Origin: Pelagadaptatus aseana
GTDB lineage: Bacteria > Pseudomonadota > Gammaproteobacteria > Pseudomonadales > Cellvibrionaceae
Reading direction: 5' to 3'
NCBI GenBank assembly: GCA_040365065.1
Contig: BAABNI010000018.1
Location: forward strand, 1 to 34,630
DNA: 34,630 bases
In this document: positions 1 to 7,825 of the stretch, piece by piece
Layout of the letters: every line of letters begins with the position of its first letter
Numbering within the stretch: the first letter of the stretch is position 1
Program-made: the position numbers and the translations under genes
The notes under the pieces: model-generated
The model's input: the letters and a program-made list of their open reading frames with translations, nothing else
What the model was told of the DNA's origin: nothing
Databases searched by the model: none

Positions 1-63
1 TTGGTCGATAAGCCCCGACCCATCAAAAACAGCGGATCGAGCTCTGCTCGCGACAGAACCCGG
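1..63 (-). repeat. Partial duplicate of the rnpB 3' end
   Basis: Bases 1-14 repeat exactly the 14 bases at 120-133, which encode the 3' end of RNase P RNA on the minus strand. The period is 119 bp. Bases 51-63 are the exact reverse complement of 132-144, so the trailer of an rnpB transcript could pair with the 3' domain of the RNA. In E. coli, rnpB is known to be followed by tandem repeats that begin inside its 3' end. This looks like a similar but decayed arrangement, and it may continue left of the window. Confidence 0.6.
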
Positions 64-115
64 CACACCTGCACGTGATCGGAACCGCTAAAGTAAAAGC
101 TCGAAGAAAAATAAG

Positions 116-475
<360 letters not shown>

Positions 476-481
476 CGGCGC

Positions 482-510
482 AGATTACCCCCGACCAAAC
501 CACTTCGCAA
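482..510 (-). promoter_or_regulatory. Promoter of rnpB
   Basis: On the minus strand, TTGCGA (505-510) and TAATCT (482-487) are separated by exactly 17 bp. This puts transcription start near 475, which is where the P1 helix begins. A short GC-rich stretch follows the -10 box, as is common for stable-RNA promoters. The call rests on sequence match and position only. Confidence 0.65.
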
Positions 511-556
511 GTCATAAACGGCAATATTAATTCCATCGGTAGCGTCAGTTTCTTTC

Positions 557-562
557 TATAAT
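557..562 (+). promoter_or_regulatory. Possible -10 box upstream of the solute-binding protein gene
   Basis: A perfect TATAAT lies 26 bp upstream of the GTG start at 588. No convincing -35 element lies 16-18 bp upstream. The gap 476-587 between rnpB and this gene would then hold two divergent promoters. Confidence 0.35.
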
Positions 563-587
563 CAAAAAAAACCACAGGTCTGCCGAC

Positions 588-1361
588 GTGCTTCGAAAAA
601 TCTTACCCCTTATTCTTTTTGTTTTTTGCCTGACGGTAAAAGCAGAAACACGCACCATCGTGACCGCCACTTACCCACCCTTTCTTCAGGGGGATGGCTC
701 TGGCCTTGTTGAAGAAATTCTTGACAGCCTTTTCCAGCAAATGGACGCCGATACCGAGTTCCAATATCTGCCGAGAAAACGGGCCATTCACCGGTTTAAA
801 AAGAATCCCGACATCTATTATCTGGGGGTCACCCAGGATCTGATCGACATTCCTTTTATCGCCATCAAAATTGTCACCTATGCTCGAACGGTACTCTATT
901 ACCCCAGCGAAGACCTGAATAAAGACAATCTGTCCCTGAAGGATATGGCAGGCAAACAGATCGCCATAAAACGGGGCTCGTCATCCAAGAACATACTGCT
1001 CAGCCATCAAATCAATGTGATTGAAGCCGCCTCGCTGGACAGTCTGGTAAAGCTATTGCTGTCGAAGAGGGTAGATGGGATCTACATGCCCTACGAAAGT
1101 TACATTGATCACATTCAACCCAAATTCGGAGACCATACTCAAGAACTGCAACAGTTGAACTTCGCACTCAACCCCATCTATCTGGTGGCGCATCAATCGA
1201 GTAAAAACAAAGACCTGCTGGATAGAATGGCTGAAGAGATCAAGTCAATGGAACAGTCAGGAAAATATCAGACGATTCTGCAACGGCATTATGGCCGCCA
1301 CCCGATACCCGATTACATGCAGCCAGACCCTCAGCTATTGTCTTCGGATATCATTCCCTAG
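588..1361 (+). CDS. Orphan periplasmic solute-binding protein (SBP_bac_3-like)
   Basis: A 257-residue protein with a Sec signal peptide (hydrophobic stretch at residues 4-15, likely cleavage after VKA at 17-19). A type II periplasmic-binding fold of the amino-acid-binding family follows; TATYPPFLQGDGSGLVEEI near residue 27 is the typical first strand and helix, and 'GKQIAIKRGSS' near 125 is the typical second-lobe entry. Such proteins bind small molecules for ABC transporters or act as sensors. No permease or ATPase gene is nearby, so transport is not supported by context. It starts at GTG with no strong ribosome site. It has one cysteine in the signal peptide and none in the mature part, unlike the double-domain binding proteins at 16324-19125. 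The ligand is unknown. Confidence 0.75.
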   Translation: MLRKILPLILFVFCLTVKAETRTIVTATYPPFLQGDGSGLVEEILDSLFQQMDADTEFQYLPRKRAIHRFKKNPDIYYLGVTQDLIDIPFIAIKIVTYARTVLYYPSEDLNKDNLSLKDMAGKQIAIKRGSSSKNILLSHQINVIEAASLDSLVKLLLSKRVDGIYMPYESYIDHIQPKFGDHTQELQQLNFALNPIYLVAHQSSKNKDLLDRMAEEIKSMEQSGKYQTILQRHYGRHPIPDYMQPDPQLLSSDIIP

Positions 1362-1369
1362 CCTGATAG

Positions 1370-2377
1370 CTATTCGGACAGCAGTTCCCGGCGCTTCTCC
1401 GAGGGAGACATATTGAACCAGCGCCGGAAGGCGCGGGCAAAATTACTGTGATCAGAGAAGCCCAGCAGATAGGCAATCTCATTCATTGAATGACGGGAGT
1501 CCATCAAATATTCCAATACCATGGCGCGACGAACTTCCTCGAGCAAATCCTTAAAGCTGGAGTTTTCAGCATTCAATTTGCGCTGCAGATTACGCACGCT
1601 CATATTGAGTTTTTCGGCCACCTCAACCGCAGTTACCTCACCACTGGGCAACATGGCAATAATGGCATGCTTGGCCTTTAAGCTGACGGAGTCGTTATTC
1701 AAGCGGGCGATATAATCTTCCGTCAGACGATCCTGAATCAGCGCCAACTCATTATTGGGCGCCAGTGACGGCACATTCATCTGCTCTTGAGAAAAGCGAA
1801 AGCCCATCTTGTTCTGACCAAAAATCACGCCCTCGCCAAAACACTTCTGGTAGGGTGCCACATCCTGAGGTTGCGGGCGAAACAGATAGGCCACCTGAGG
1901 ATTGAGGGCCCCTGGGTAAATCATGCGCAGCATCGTCAGAATGGCCGCACCACCAAAATCCAGCACCTCATAGCCAACCACCGCCGGATCCGGATCCATC
2001 TCAATATACACTTCGGTATAACCATCGCCCTCGCTAATTAAAAAGCGGCCGGCATCAGTAAGGAAAACGCTGTAGCGCACCAGGCGATCAAACGCCTCAC
2101 GCAGGGAAGAGCTGCACAACATCGCCAGACCAATAGAGCGCCAACTGGCCGGTTGAAAATAATCCTGAACCGCATGAATACCAATAGCCGGGTCACCGGT
2201 GACCTCTGCCGCCTGACGCCAGGCATCGGCAATCACCTCAACATTCACTCGCCCGGGCAAGCCCTCCCCGGATGAATCGTCCTCAAGATTAATATCGGGG
2301 ACGACACCTTTGGGGTGGGCATTGAGTAACGCTATTGCAGCGTCCATCCAAATTGGCAAAGAGGAGTAGGTCGTCAT
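1370..2377 (-). CDS. AraC-family transcriptional regulator
   Basis: A 335-residue regulator. The N-terminal 20-210 region resembles the arabinose-binding-like sensor domain found in OruR/ArgR-type AraC proteins. The C-terminal 235-335 region is a double helix-turn-helix: the first helix pair is around VAEKLNMSVRNLQRKLN, and the second around IAYLLGFSDHSNFARAFRRW, ending in the family's usual FNMSPSEKRR. It ends 8 bp from the convergent binding-protein gene. It lies downstream of the esterase and acyl-CoA ligases on the same strand, so it may control the lipid/terpenoid genes. That is inference from position; the effector is unknown. Confidence 0.88.
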   Translation of the reverse strand: MTTYSSLPIWMDAAIALLNAHPKGVVPDINLEDDSSGEGLPGRVNVEVIADAWRQAAEVTGDPAIGIHAVQDYFQPASWRSIGLAMLCSSSLREAFDRLVRYSVFLTDAGRFLISEGDGYTEVYIEMDPDPAVVGYEVLDFGGAAILTMLRMIYPGALNPQVAYLFRPQPQDVAPYQKCFGEGVIFGQNKMGFRFSQEQMNVPSLAPNNELALIQDRLTEDYIARLNNDSVSLKAKHAIIAMLPSGEVTAVEVAEKLNMSVRNLQRKLNAENSSFKDLLEEVRRAMVLEYLMDSRHSMNEIAYLLGFSDHSNFARAFRRWFNMSPSEKRRELLSE

Positions 2378-2428
2378 ATTCGGTCATGCTTTATTCTAAT
2401 GCCGCCATAATATTCCAACCCCATCCAA

Positions 2429-3460
2429 TCAAACAACCTGCTGGGTTAATTTTTCTATCAATTGACGAACATAAGTGGCTGAAGTGGGACACACCCCCAC
2501 AAAACCGATAAAGCCATGCATCACATCAGCAACGTGCTCAGCATCAACCTCGACCCCTTGCTGAGCCAGAGCCGTAGCATAATTCTTGCCTTCGTCTTCC
2601 AACGGATCAAAACCCGCCGTGATCAGGTAGGTCTTTGGCAATCCTTGCAGATCCGGATTCAATCCCGGACTGACTTGCCTGTCGGCACGATCCAGTGGCG
2701 GCGGCAACAAATGATCAAAGAAATAGGCCATGTCAGCGCGAGTCAGCACCATGCCCTCGGTGCACCTCTTGGTCGACGGAGTCTCCAAGCGACAATCGAG
2801 CATAGGATAAATCAGCCACTGATAGGCCGGCATTCGCTGCGGCACAACCGACAGCGAGCGCAACTTAACCTGCTGACAGACACAGGTGGCCATATAGCCA
2901 CCAGCACTGTCACCACCAACACCGGTGCGACTCAAATCAATACCCAGATCCTGCGCATTGTCACACACCCAATTCCAGCCGCGAATGGAATCTTCTACCG
3001 GCACAGGAAAGGGAAACTCAGGAGCCCTGCGGTAATCGACACTGACCACCACAAAATCCGATTGCGCGGCTACCTCACGGCAAAACCCATCGTGAGTGTC
3101 CAAATCACCAATCACACCACCGCCGCCATGAAAATACACCAGACAGGGATTGTCTTTACGCGCTATCGCCCGCTCAGATTTATAGATGCGCAAGGCCATG
3201 GGGTCACCATCGGTGTCGATCAGGCGATCAAACACCGCAGGCAGCTTGGATTTATTACCGCCAAACAGCTTATCCAGCAACAGATAGGTCTTGCGACATT
3301 TCTCCGGGGGCTGCTCATGCAACGCCTTGGTATACCCCAGCATGGCCACAACCCTTTCCTGTGCTGCCACCATACCTCTGTCAGAGGGTTCGCCAGCCGA
3401 AGCCCCGGTCCACAGCAAACGCGTCAAACGCTGAGTTAGCTTGGGTGAAGATCTGTTCAT
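2429..3460 (-). CDS. Alpha/beta hydrolase, hormone-sensitive-lipase type esterase
   Basis: A 343-residue esterase. The oxyanion-hole motif HGGGG is at residues 111-115, the nucleophile elbow GDSAGG at 183-188 (Ser185), and the likely acid and base are Asp285 (in TAGFDPLEDEG) and His315 (in MHGFIGF). These are the hallmarks of the GDSAG/HSL family (bacterial esterase family IV), which hydrolyses short- to medium-chain carboxylic esters. No signal peptide is seen, so it is probably cytoplasmic. The frame stays open 126 bases further upstream, but that extension crosses the terminator at 3501-3520. The ATG at 3460 follows an AGGGG ribosome site, so I chose it. In context it may release an acid or alcohol that enters the neighbouring pathway. 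Confidence 0.9.
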   Translation of the reverse strand: MNRSSPKLTQRLTRLLWTGASAGEPSDRGMVAAQERVVAMLGYTKALHEQPPEKCRKTYLLLDKLFGGNKSKLPAVFDRLIDTDGDPMALRIYKSERAIARKDNPCLVYFHGGGGVIGDLDTHDGFCREVAAQSDFVVVSVDYRRAPEFPFPVPVEDSIRGWNWVCDNAQDLGIDLSRTGVGGDSAGGYMATCVCQQVKLRSLSVVPQRMPAYQWLIYPMLDCRLETPSTKRCTEGMVLTRADMAYFFDHLLPPPLDRADRQVSPGLNPDLQGLPKTYLITAGFDPLEDEGKNYATALAQQGVEVDAEHVADVMHGFIGFVGVCPTSATYVRQLIEKLTQQVV

Positions 3461-3495
3461 CGATAAGCCCCTGAATTTCACAAAATAGTAAGCAT

Positions 3496-3522
3496 AAAAA
3501 AAGAGGGCCTGAGCCCTCTTTT
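3496..3522 (-). terminator. Rho-independent terminator after the 3546-5180 ligase gene
   Basis: A perfect 8-bp stem, AAGAGGGC (3501-3508) with GCCCTCTT (3513-3520), has the loop CTGA. On the minus strand it is followed by a run of T at 3496-3500. It lies 24 bp past the ligase stop and before the esterase start, so the esterase probably relies on read-through or its own promoter. Confidence 0.85.
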
Positions 3523-3545
3523 CAATACTGCCACAAGTTTGCAGA

Positions 3546-5180
3546 TTACTGCATAACCACAACCGCAGCTTTACCCAAGTTTGCATCGATCTGATCGATA
3601 TAGGCGTCTTCGATCTGCTTGCGCTTGAGCTTCATGGTCGGCGTTAACAGAGAGTTTTCAATGGTCCACTCCGGCGTCACACCAATCATGGCAACCTTTT
3701 CATGGGCTGCAACTTCAGAGTTAATCTCTTCGAGCAGAGCTTCAAGGTTTGATTTCAACTGCACTTCATCAAGGGCAGCACCCGCTTCAGAAGGGGTCGC
3801 CAACAGGATAGGCTGATCCTTACCATGCCCCATAATGCACAGCTGACCCAGATCGTTACTGCGACCAAAGAACTGCTCCAGACGGGTCGGTACAATAAAC
3901 TTGCCTTTCGACGTTTTGAACACTTCGCTGACGCGACCGGTCACCCACAGATTACCGTCTTCATCAATTTTTCCGGAGTCACCGGTGCAATACCAGCCAT
4001 CATCAAACACTTCTTCGGTCTTTTCAGGGTTCAGATAGTAACCCTTCATCAGTCCATGACTCTTGAACTGGATTTCGCCGGCATCGGAGATACGAACCTG
4101 AACATTGTCATCAAATGGGCGACCGACACAACCTGGCTTCGGCTGATCGTTGTGGATCCAGCCCACACCGTGAACAAAGTTCTCGGTCATGCCGTAAGCA
4201 TCACGCAGCGGAATACCCATATCCAGGAACCAGCCCTGTACGTCTTTCGGGCAAGGCGCTGAACCCGTGAGAATCATGCGCGCCTTGGACAGACCCAACT
4301 GCTGGGCAATGCCCTGCTTCTGCTCGTCGGTCAGACCGGCCTGAGCCTCAGGTGGAATCTTGGCGTCCACACCCTGTTTGAACTTGACCCACAGGCGCGG
4401 CACAGCAAAGAAGAACGTTGGCTGTACGGAGCGAATTTCATCACCGAAAGTGGCCAGACCTTCAGAGAAAGAAATCACAGAATTACTGTACAGGCCGGAC
4501 AACTCAACAATGATACGCTCAGCGGCGTGAGACATTGGCAGGAAAGAAAACAGGCGGCTGTCTTCCTCTTCCATTCTGAAAGTGCTGGTCAGACCGGGAA
4601 CCACATGACCCGGGGTCTTATGCATGTGCATGACACCCTTTGGATTGCCGGTGGTACCAGAGGTGTAAACCAGAGTAAAAATATCATCCGGGTTGGGAAT
4701 TGGAGACTCGGTGTAAGGCTCAAAGGAGGAGCAAATTTCTTCCACGGTCGTCGCACACTCAACGGTGCAACCCAACAAGCCCACCACTTCCATGTCATCG
4801 GTCAGTGCGTCCTTGATGTTGTCCGCCTGATCGAAGGAACCGGCAAATACCAGCTTGGTTTCACTGTGGTTAAAAATGTAGTTGGCAGAACCGGTATCCT
4901 GACCCGGGTAAATAGGCACACTGATGTGACCGGCCAGCATGATCGCCAGATCGGCAATCGGCCAATCTTTGCTGTTGGAAGACCAGATGGCAATGCGGCT
5001 ACCCTCAGGGTAGTTTTTGCTTTTCAGAAATGCAGCGATGCTACGCACCTGACGTGCCACATCCGCCCAGGTGTATTCCGTCCACTCCAGGTTTTTGGGC
5101 TGACGCAACCAAACCTTGTTTGGGGTTTCTTTCTCCCACTTGTAAAACATTTCCAGGGGGGATTTTACCGCTTCACCCAT
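3546..5180 (-). CDS. Long-chain-type acyl-CoA ligase (AMP-binding)
   Basis: A 544-residue adenylate-forming enzyme that activates a carboxylic acid to acyl-AMP and then acyl-CoA. The AMP-binding P-loop YTSGTTGNPKGVM is at 172-184. The later core motif 'YGMTEN' and the hinge-region WYCTGDSGKIDEDGNLWVTG are present, with GRVSEVFKTSKGKFIVP leading into the C-terminal lid. The overall look is of the FadD/ACSL branch, although the lid is divergent and lacks the usual 'KELI' form. A ribosome site (GGAG) precedes the ATG. It is one of two ligases here and, unlike the other, has its own upstream gap of 207 bp and its own terminator. Substrate chain length cannot be read from the sequence. Confidence 0.9.
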   Translation of the reverse strand: MGEAVKSPLEMFYKWEKETPNKVWLRQPKNLEWTEYTWADVARQVRSIAAFLKSKNYPEGSRIAIWSSNSKDWPIADLAIMLAGHISVPIYPGQDTGSANYIFNHSETKLVFAGSFDQADNIKDALTDDMEVVGLLGCTVECATTVEEICSSFEPYTESPIPNPDDIFTLVYTSGTTGNPKGVMHMHKTPGHVVPGLTSTFRMEEEDSRLFSFLPMSHAAERIIVELSGLYSNSVISFSEGLATFGDEIRSVQPTFFFAVPRLWVKFKQGVDAKIPPEAQAGLTDEQKQGIAQQLGLSKARMILTGSAPCPKDVQGWFLDMGIPLRDAYGMTENFVHGVGWIHNDQPKPGCVGRPFDDNVQVRISDAGEIQFKSHGLMKGYYLNPEKTEEVFDDGWYCTGDSGKIDEDGNLWVTGRVSEVFKTSKGKFIVPTRLEQFFGRSNDLGQLCIMGHGKDQPILLATPSEAGAALDEVQLKSNLEALLEEINSEVAAHEKVAMIGVTPEWTIENSLLTPTMKLKRKQIEDAYIDQIDANLGKAAVVVMQ

Positions 5181-5387
5181 AACCGCTCTCCGCTATTATC
5201 TACATTATTCAGAAGTTCAGTACGCGTGCTACCCGGAAAAATCCCGATAGCAAACTTATAAAGAATCGGAAGTCTAGTGATTTTGAGTCACCCGCGCTAG
5301 TCCGAAACGGACATACAGTGGTCACTGTTTTCGACCCAAAAAGCAATATTGGTCACAACACAAACCCAACAGGATAGGCAACCCTCA
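5181..5387 (-). promoter_or_regulatory. Upstream region of the ligase gene with two short palindromes
   Basis: This 207-bp gap between two same-strand ligase genes holds TCCGAAACGGA (5301-5311) and the inverted repeat ACAGTGGTCACTGT (5315-5328), plus one TTGAG half-site at 5284-5288 like those in front of atuA. No clear sigma-70 promoter pair was found. The palindromes may be operator sites. Confidence 0.35.
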
Positions 5388-6902
5388 TTAAACCGTCCCA
5401 AGCGACTCGAACAGGTGCGCATGGGCATCGCGAATTTCGTTCTTCTTCACCTTGCCCGTCGCGGTCATCGGGAAAGCCTCAAGGACCACCACTTTTTTCG
5501 GCACCTGATAGCCACCCAATTGATTCTTGCAACAAGCCACAACATCATCTTGAGACACCTCAGCCCCCGGCTCGACCAGAACGGCCGCTACCACGGCCTC
5601 GCCCCAGCGGGGATGAGGCACACCAAACACCGCCACATTGGCCACACCGGGCACCGACAATACGGTGCTCTCTACCAGCACCGACGACACATTTTCACCG
5701 CCGGTTTTGATGATGTCTTTTTTGCGATCAACAAAGCACAACTGATTGTCTTCATCGATGTAACCCAGATCACCGGAGTGGTGCCAACCAAAGGCTTGAG
5801 CCTCTTCGGTGGCGTCCTGATTCTTGTAATAGCCGGTCATGACCTGCGGCCCGCGCCAGACAATCTCACCCACCTCACCCGGTGGCAGCAGATTGCCCTG
5901 ATCGTCCATCACCGCCTGATCGCAGCAAATGGAGCCATCACCCCAGTAATTACCCTCTTTCAAACCGATCCACTTATCCTGAAAGAAAGTGCAGCCGGCC
6001 GCGATTTCGGTCTGGCCGGAGCCCAGAATAAAGTCACACTCAAACACTTCTTTGAGGGTTTTCAAGGTGGCGCCATCCATCGGCGCCATGCCATACAGGC
6101 CAAATTTGAGTTTTGAAAAATCCCGCTCACGACAGCCGGGGGAAGCCAATAATGCTCGCCACATCAATGGCAATAGAATGGCAAAGTTAACGCTCTCTGA
6201 CTCCATCAGGTCCAATGCCTGCTGCGGATCAAAGGCTTTCATCAAAACGATTTTGGACCCCAGATGCACACACGTCAGGGCAAACATCAACGCGGTGATA
6301 TGAAACAGCGGCAACACCGACAGGCTGTTGAATTCACCGGCACGAGCTCCCAGTGTGACCGCACCGTTCAGGGTCGAAAGATAAATGGCCTTATGGGACA
6401 GCATCACCCCCTTGGGGCGCGAAGTGGTGCCACTGGTGTACATAATGACGGCGGTATCGTTGTCATCAATGATGATGTCGTCCACCTCTTTGGCGGAGGC
6501 CGAATCCAGCAAACCAGCCGCAATCGGGTGCAAACTGTTATCGGCCAGCAAGGCACTGGCTCCTGAGTGCTCCATCACATAGGCCAGATCATCCGGCGAC
6601 TGCAGGTAGTTGATCGGAAAAGCGGTAAAGCCTGCCTTGAAACAACCGGCCAGCGCCACCAGAAACTGCGGTGAATTTTCACCGATGATGGCCACCGTAT
6701 CCCCCTGTTTGAGGCCCTGCTCACGCATGGCCCAGACAAAGCGGTTGGCCTGCTCATTCAGATCACAGTAACGGATTGCTCGCCGTTCACCGGCAACGAA
6801 GTCGACAACCGCCTCGTCATTGCCATGCTGCACACTGCGACGCCTCAGCACATCGCCCATAGCGATACGCTGGATCAAATTGGTTTGCAGTTCAGTCGCC
6901 AT
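5388..6902 (-). CDS. Acyl-CoA ligase, class I adenylate-forming (AtuH-like role)
   Basis: A 504-residue AMP-dependent ligase. The P-loop YTSGTTSRPKGVM is at 155-167, GSGQTEIAAG marks the acid-binding/adenylation core, and the C-terminal hinge and lid carry HHSGDLGYIDEDNQLCFVDR and the catalytic-lysine region 'PMTATGKVKKNEIRD'. It resembles the CaiC/ATP-dependent acyl-CoA ligase branch. It lies 51 bp downstream of the TetR gene on the same strand, so the two are probably co-transcribed. Pseudomonas atu clusters carry a ligase, AtuH, that activates citronellic/geranic acids; a similar job here is inference from context, so no symbol is given. An AGAGG ribosome site precedes the ATG. Confidence 0.9.
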   Translation of the reverse strand: MATELQTNLIQRIAMGDVLRRRSVQHGNDEAVVDFVAGERRAIRYCDLNEQANRFVWAMREQGLKQGDTVAIIGENSPQFLVALAGCFKAGFTAFPINYLQSPDDLAYVMEHSGASALLADNSLHPIAAGLLDSASAKEVDDIIIDDNDTAVIMYTSGTTSRPKGVMLSHKAIYLSTLNGAVTLGARAGEFNSLSVLPLFHITALMFALTCVHLGSKIVLMKAFDPQQALDLMESESVNFAILLPLMWRALLASPGCRERDFSKLKFGLYGMAPMDGATLKTLKEVFECDFILGSGQTEIAAGCTFFQDKWIGLKEGNYWGDGSICCDQAVMDDQGNLLPPGEVGEIVWRGPQVMTGYYKNQDATEEAQAFGWHHSGDLGYIDEDNQLCFVDRKKDIIKTGGENVSSVLVESTVLSVPGVANVAVFGVPHPRWGEAVVAAVLVEPGAEVSQDDVVACCKNQLGGYQVPKKVVVLEAFPMTATGKVKKNEIRDAHAHLFESLGTV

Positions 6903-6953
6903 TGTCTCTACCTCTTTATTGTTATTTTTTGAAATTGCTGGCCACTTCCGGGG

Positions 6954-7679
6954 TCAGCTTTCCAGCTTATCTGCCACCCGCTCCAGCCGTTCACACACAT
7001 CCAGCAAATGCTGACCCGAGCCAGTCGACGCCTCCGACTGGACCTTGATACCCAACCAGATAGGCTCCACCACTGAGTGAATGTAGTCTTTGAATTTTTC
7101 ATCCACCTCGTGGGCAAACATGGTTCTCATGCAGTACTCCAGCCCACCAAAGAACAGATCACGCGCCGCCGGCAATACCGTATCACTGCGAATCTCACCG
7201 CGCTCAATACCCTCCTTGATGGCCAGATCGAATACCCAGGTGTAGGCCTGATTAAGCTTATAAAGCTGAGATTTGGTGACATCCACGACATTGCTCAAGT
7301 CACTGCCGATATAACTGTGTACCAAACGGATAAACAGGCCGTTATCCGCCTGCAGGGTTCGAATATGATTTTCGGCTAAAAATTGCAGACGATCCCGGGT
7401 GCCCAGAATGTCGCGAAACCCTTCGGTCGCCTTGCGGGTCAGGTCTTGATACATATTGGCCAGAATAGCGTGCATCAGCTCGCGCTTGGATCCGAACAGA
7501 TTGAATAACGTACCCTCGGATACCCCGGCCTCAGCCGCGATCTTACGAGTTGAGGTTTCCTGTAAACCCTTGTCCGCAAACAGATAAATGGCCGCATCCA
7601 TAATGGCGGCCTCTTTCGAGCCCGGCGCAGGCGCTCTACTGCCATCTATATTTGTGTCTGCCACGGCTTTTTCCGTCAT
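6954..7679 (-). CDS. TetR/AcrR-family repressor
   Basis: A 241-residue regulator. Its N-terminal helix-turn-helix at about residues 22-70 reads AAIMDAAIYLFADKGLQETS, then TRKIAAEAGVSEGTLFNLF, the canonical TetR pattern. The rest is an all-helical ligand-binding domain. It is divergent from the AtuA-like gene, the same arrangement as atuR/atuA in Pseudomonas, and the gap between them holds inverted TTGAG/CTCAA sites. The inference is that it represses both directions until an acyl-CoA or acid intermediate binds. It could instead be a fatty-acid regulator of the PsrA/FadR-like TetR group, since two ligases follow it. Confidence 0.88.
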   Translation of the reverse strand: MTEKAVADTNIDGSRAPAPGSKEAAIMDAAIYLFADKGLQETSTRKIAAEAGVSEGTLFNLFGSKRELMHAILANMYQDLTRKATEGFRDILGTRDRLQFLAENHIRTLQADNGLFIRLVHSYIGSDLSNVVDVTKSQLYKLNQAYTWVFDLAIKEGIERGEIRSDTVLPAARDLFFGGLEYCMRTMFAHEVDEKFKDYIHSVVEPIWLGIKVQSEASTGSGQHLLDVCERLERVADKLES

Positions 7680-7695
7680 ACAAAGGCCACCCTTA

Positions 7696-7754
7696 TTGAG
7701 TAAAAGAATATTTTTTTATAGTAATACTCAAAAAAAGATTGAGCAACACTCAAT
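7696..7754. promoter_or_regulatory. Probable TetR operator sites between tetR and the atuA-like gene
   Basis: The 17-bp palindrome ATTGAGCAACACTCAAT lies at 7738-7754. Further half-sites in the same sequence class lie at 7696-7702 (TTGAGTA) and 7725-7731 (TACTCAA), forming a second, wider inverted pair. The centre is very AT-rich. The palindrome overlaps the -35 box of a possible promoter for the plus-strand operon, which fits repression. Confidence 0.6.
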
Positions 7755-7768
7755 TTTAATTGTAGCAT
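7740..7768 (+). promoter_or_regulatory. Possible promoter of the atuA-like operon
   Basis: TTGAGC (7740-7745) and TAGCAT (7763-7768) are separated by 17 bp. Each box matches four of six consensus bases. It overlaps the operator palindrome at 7738-7754. The match is modest. Confidence 0.35.
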
Positions 7769-7825
7769 TGCATTAAATCGTTTTTGGCACTCGCCATTCA
7801 CTACAGTCAATTTGGAGCAAGTGTT

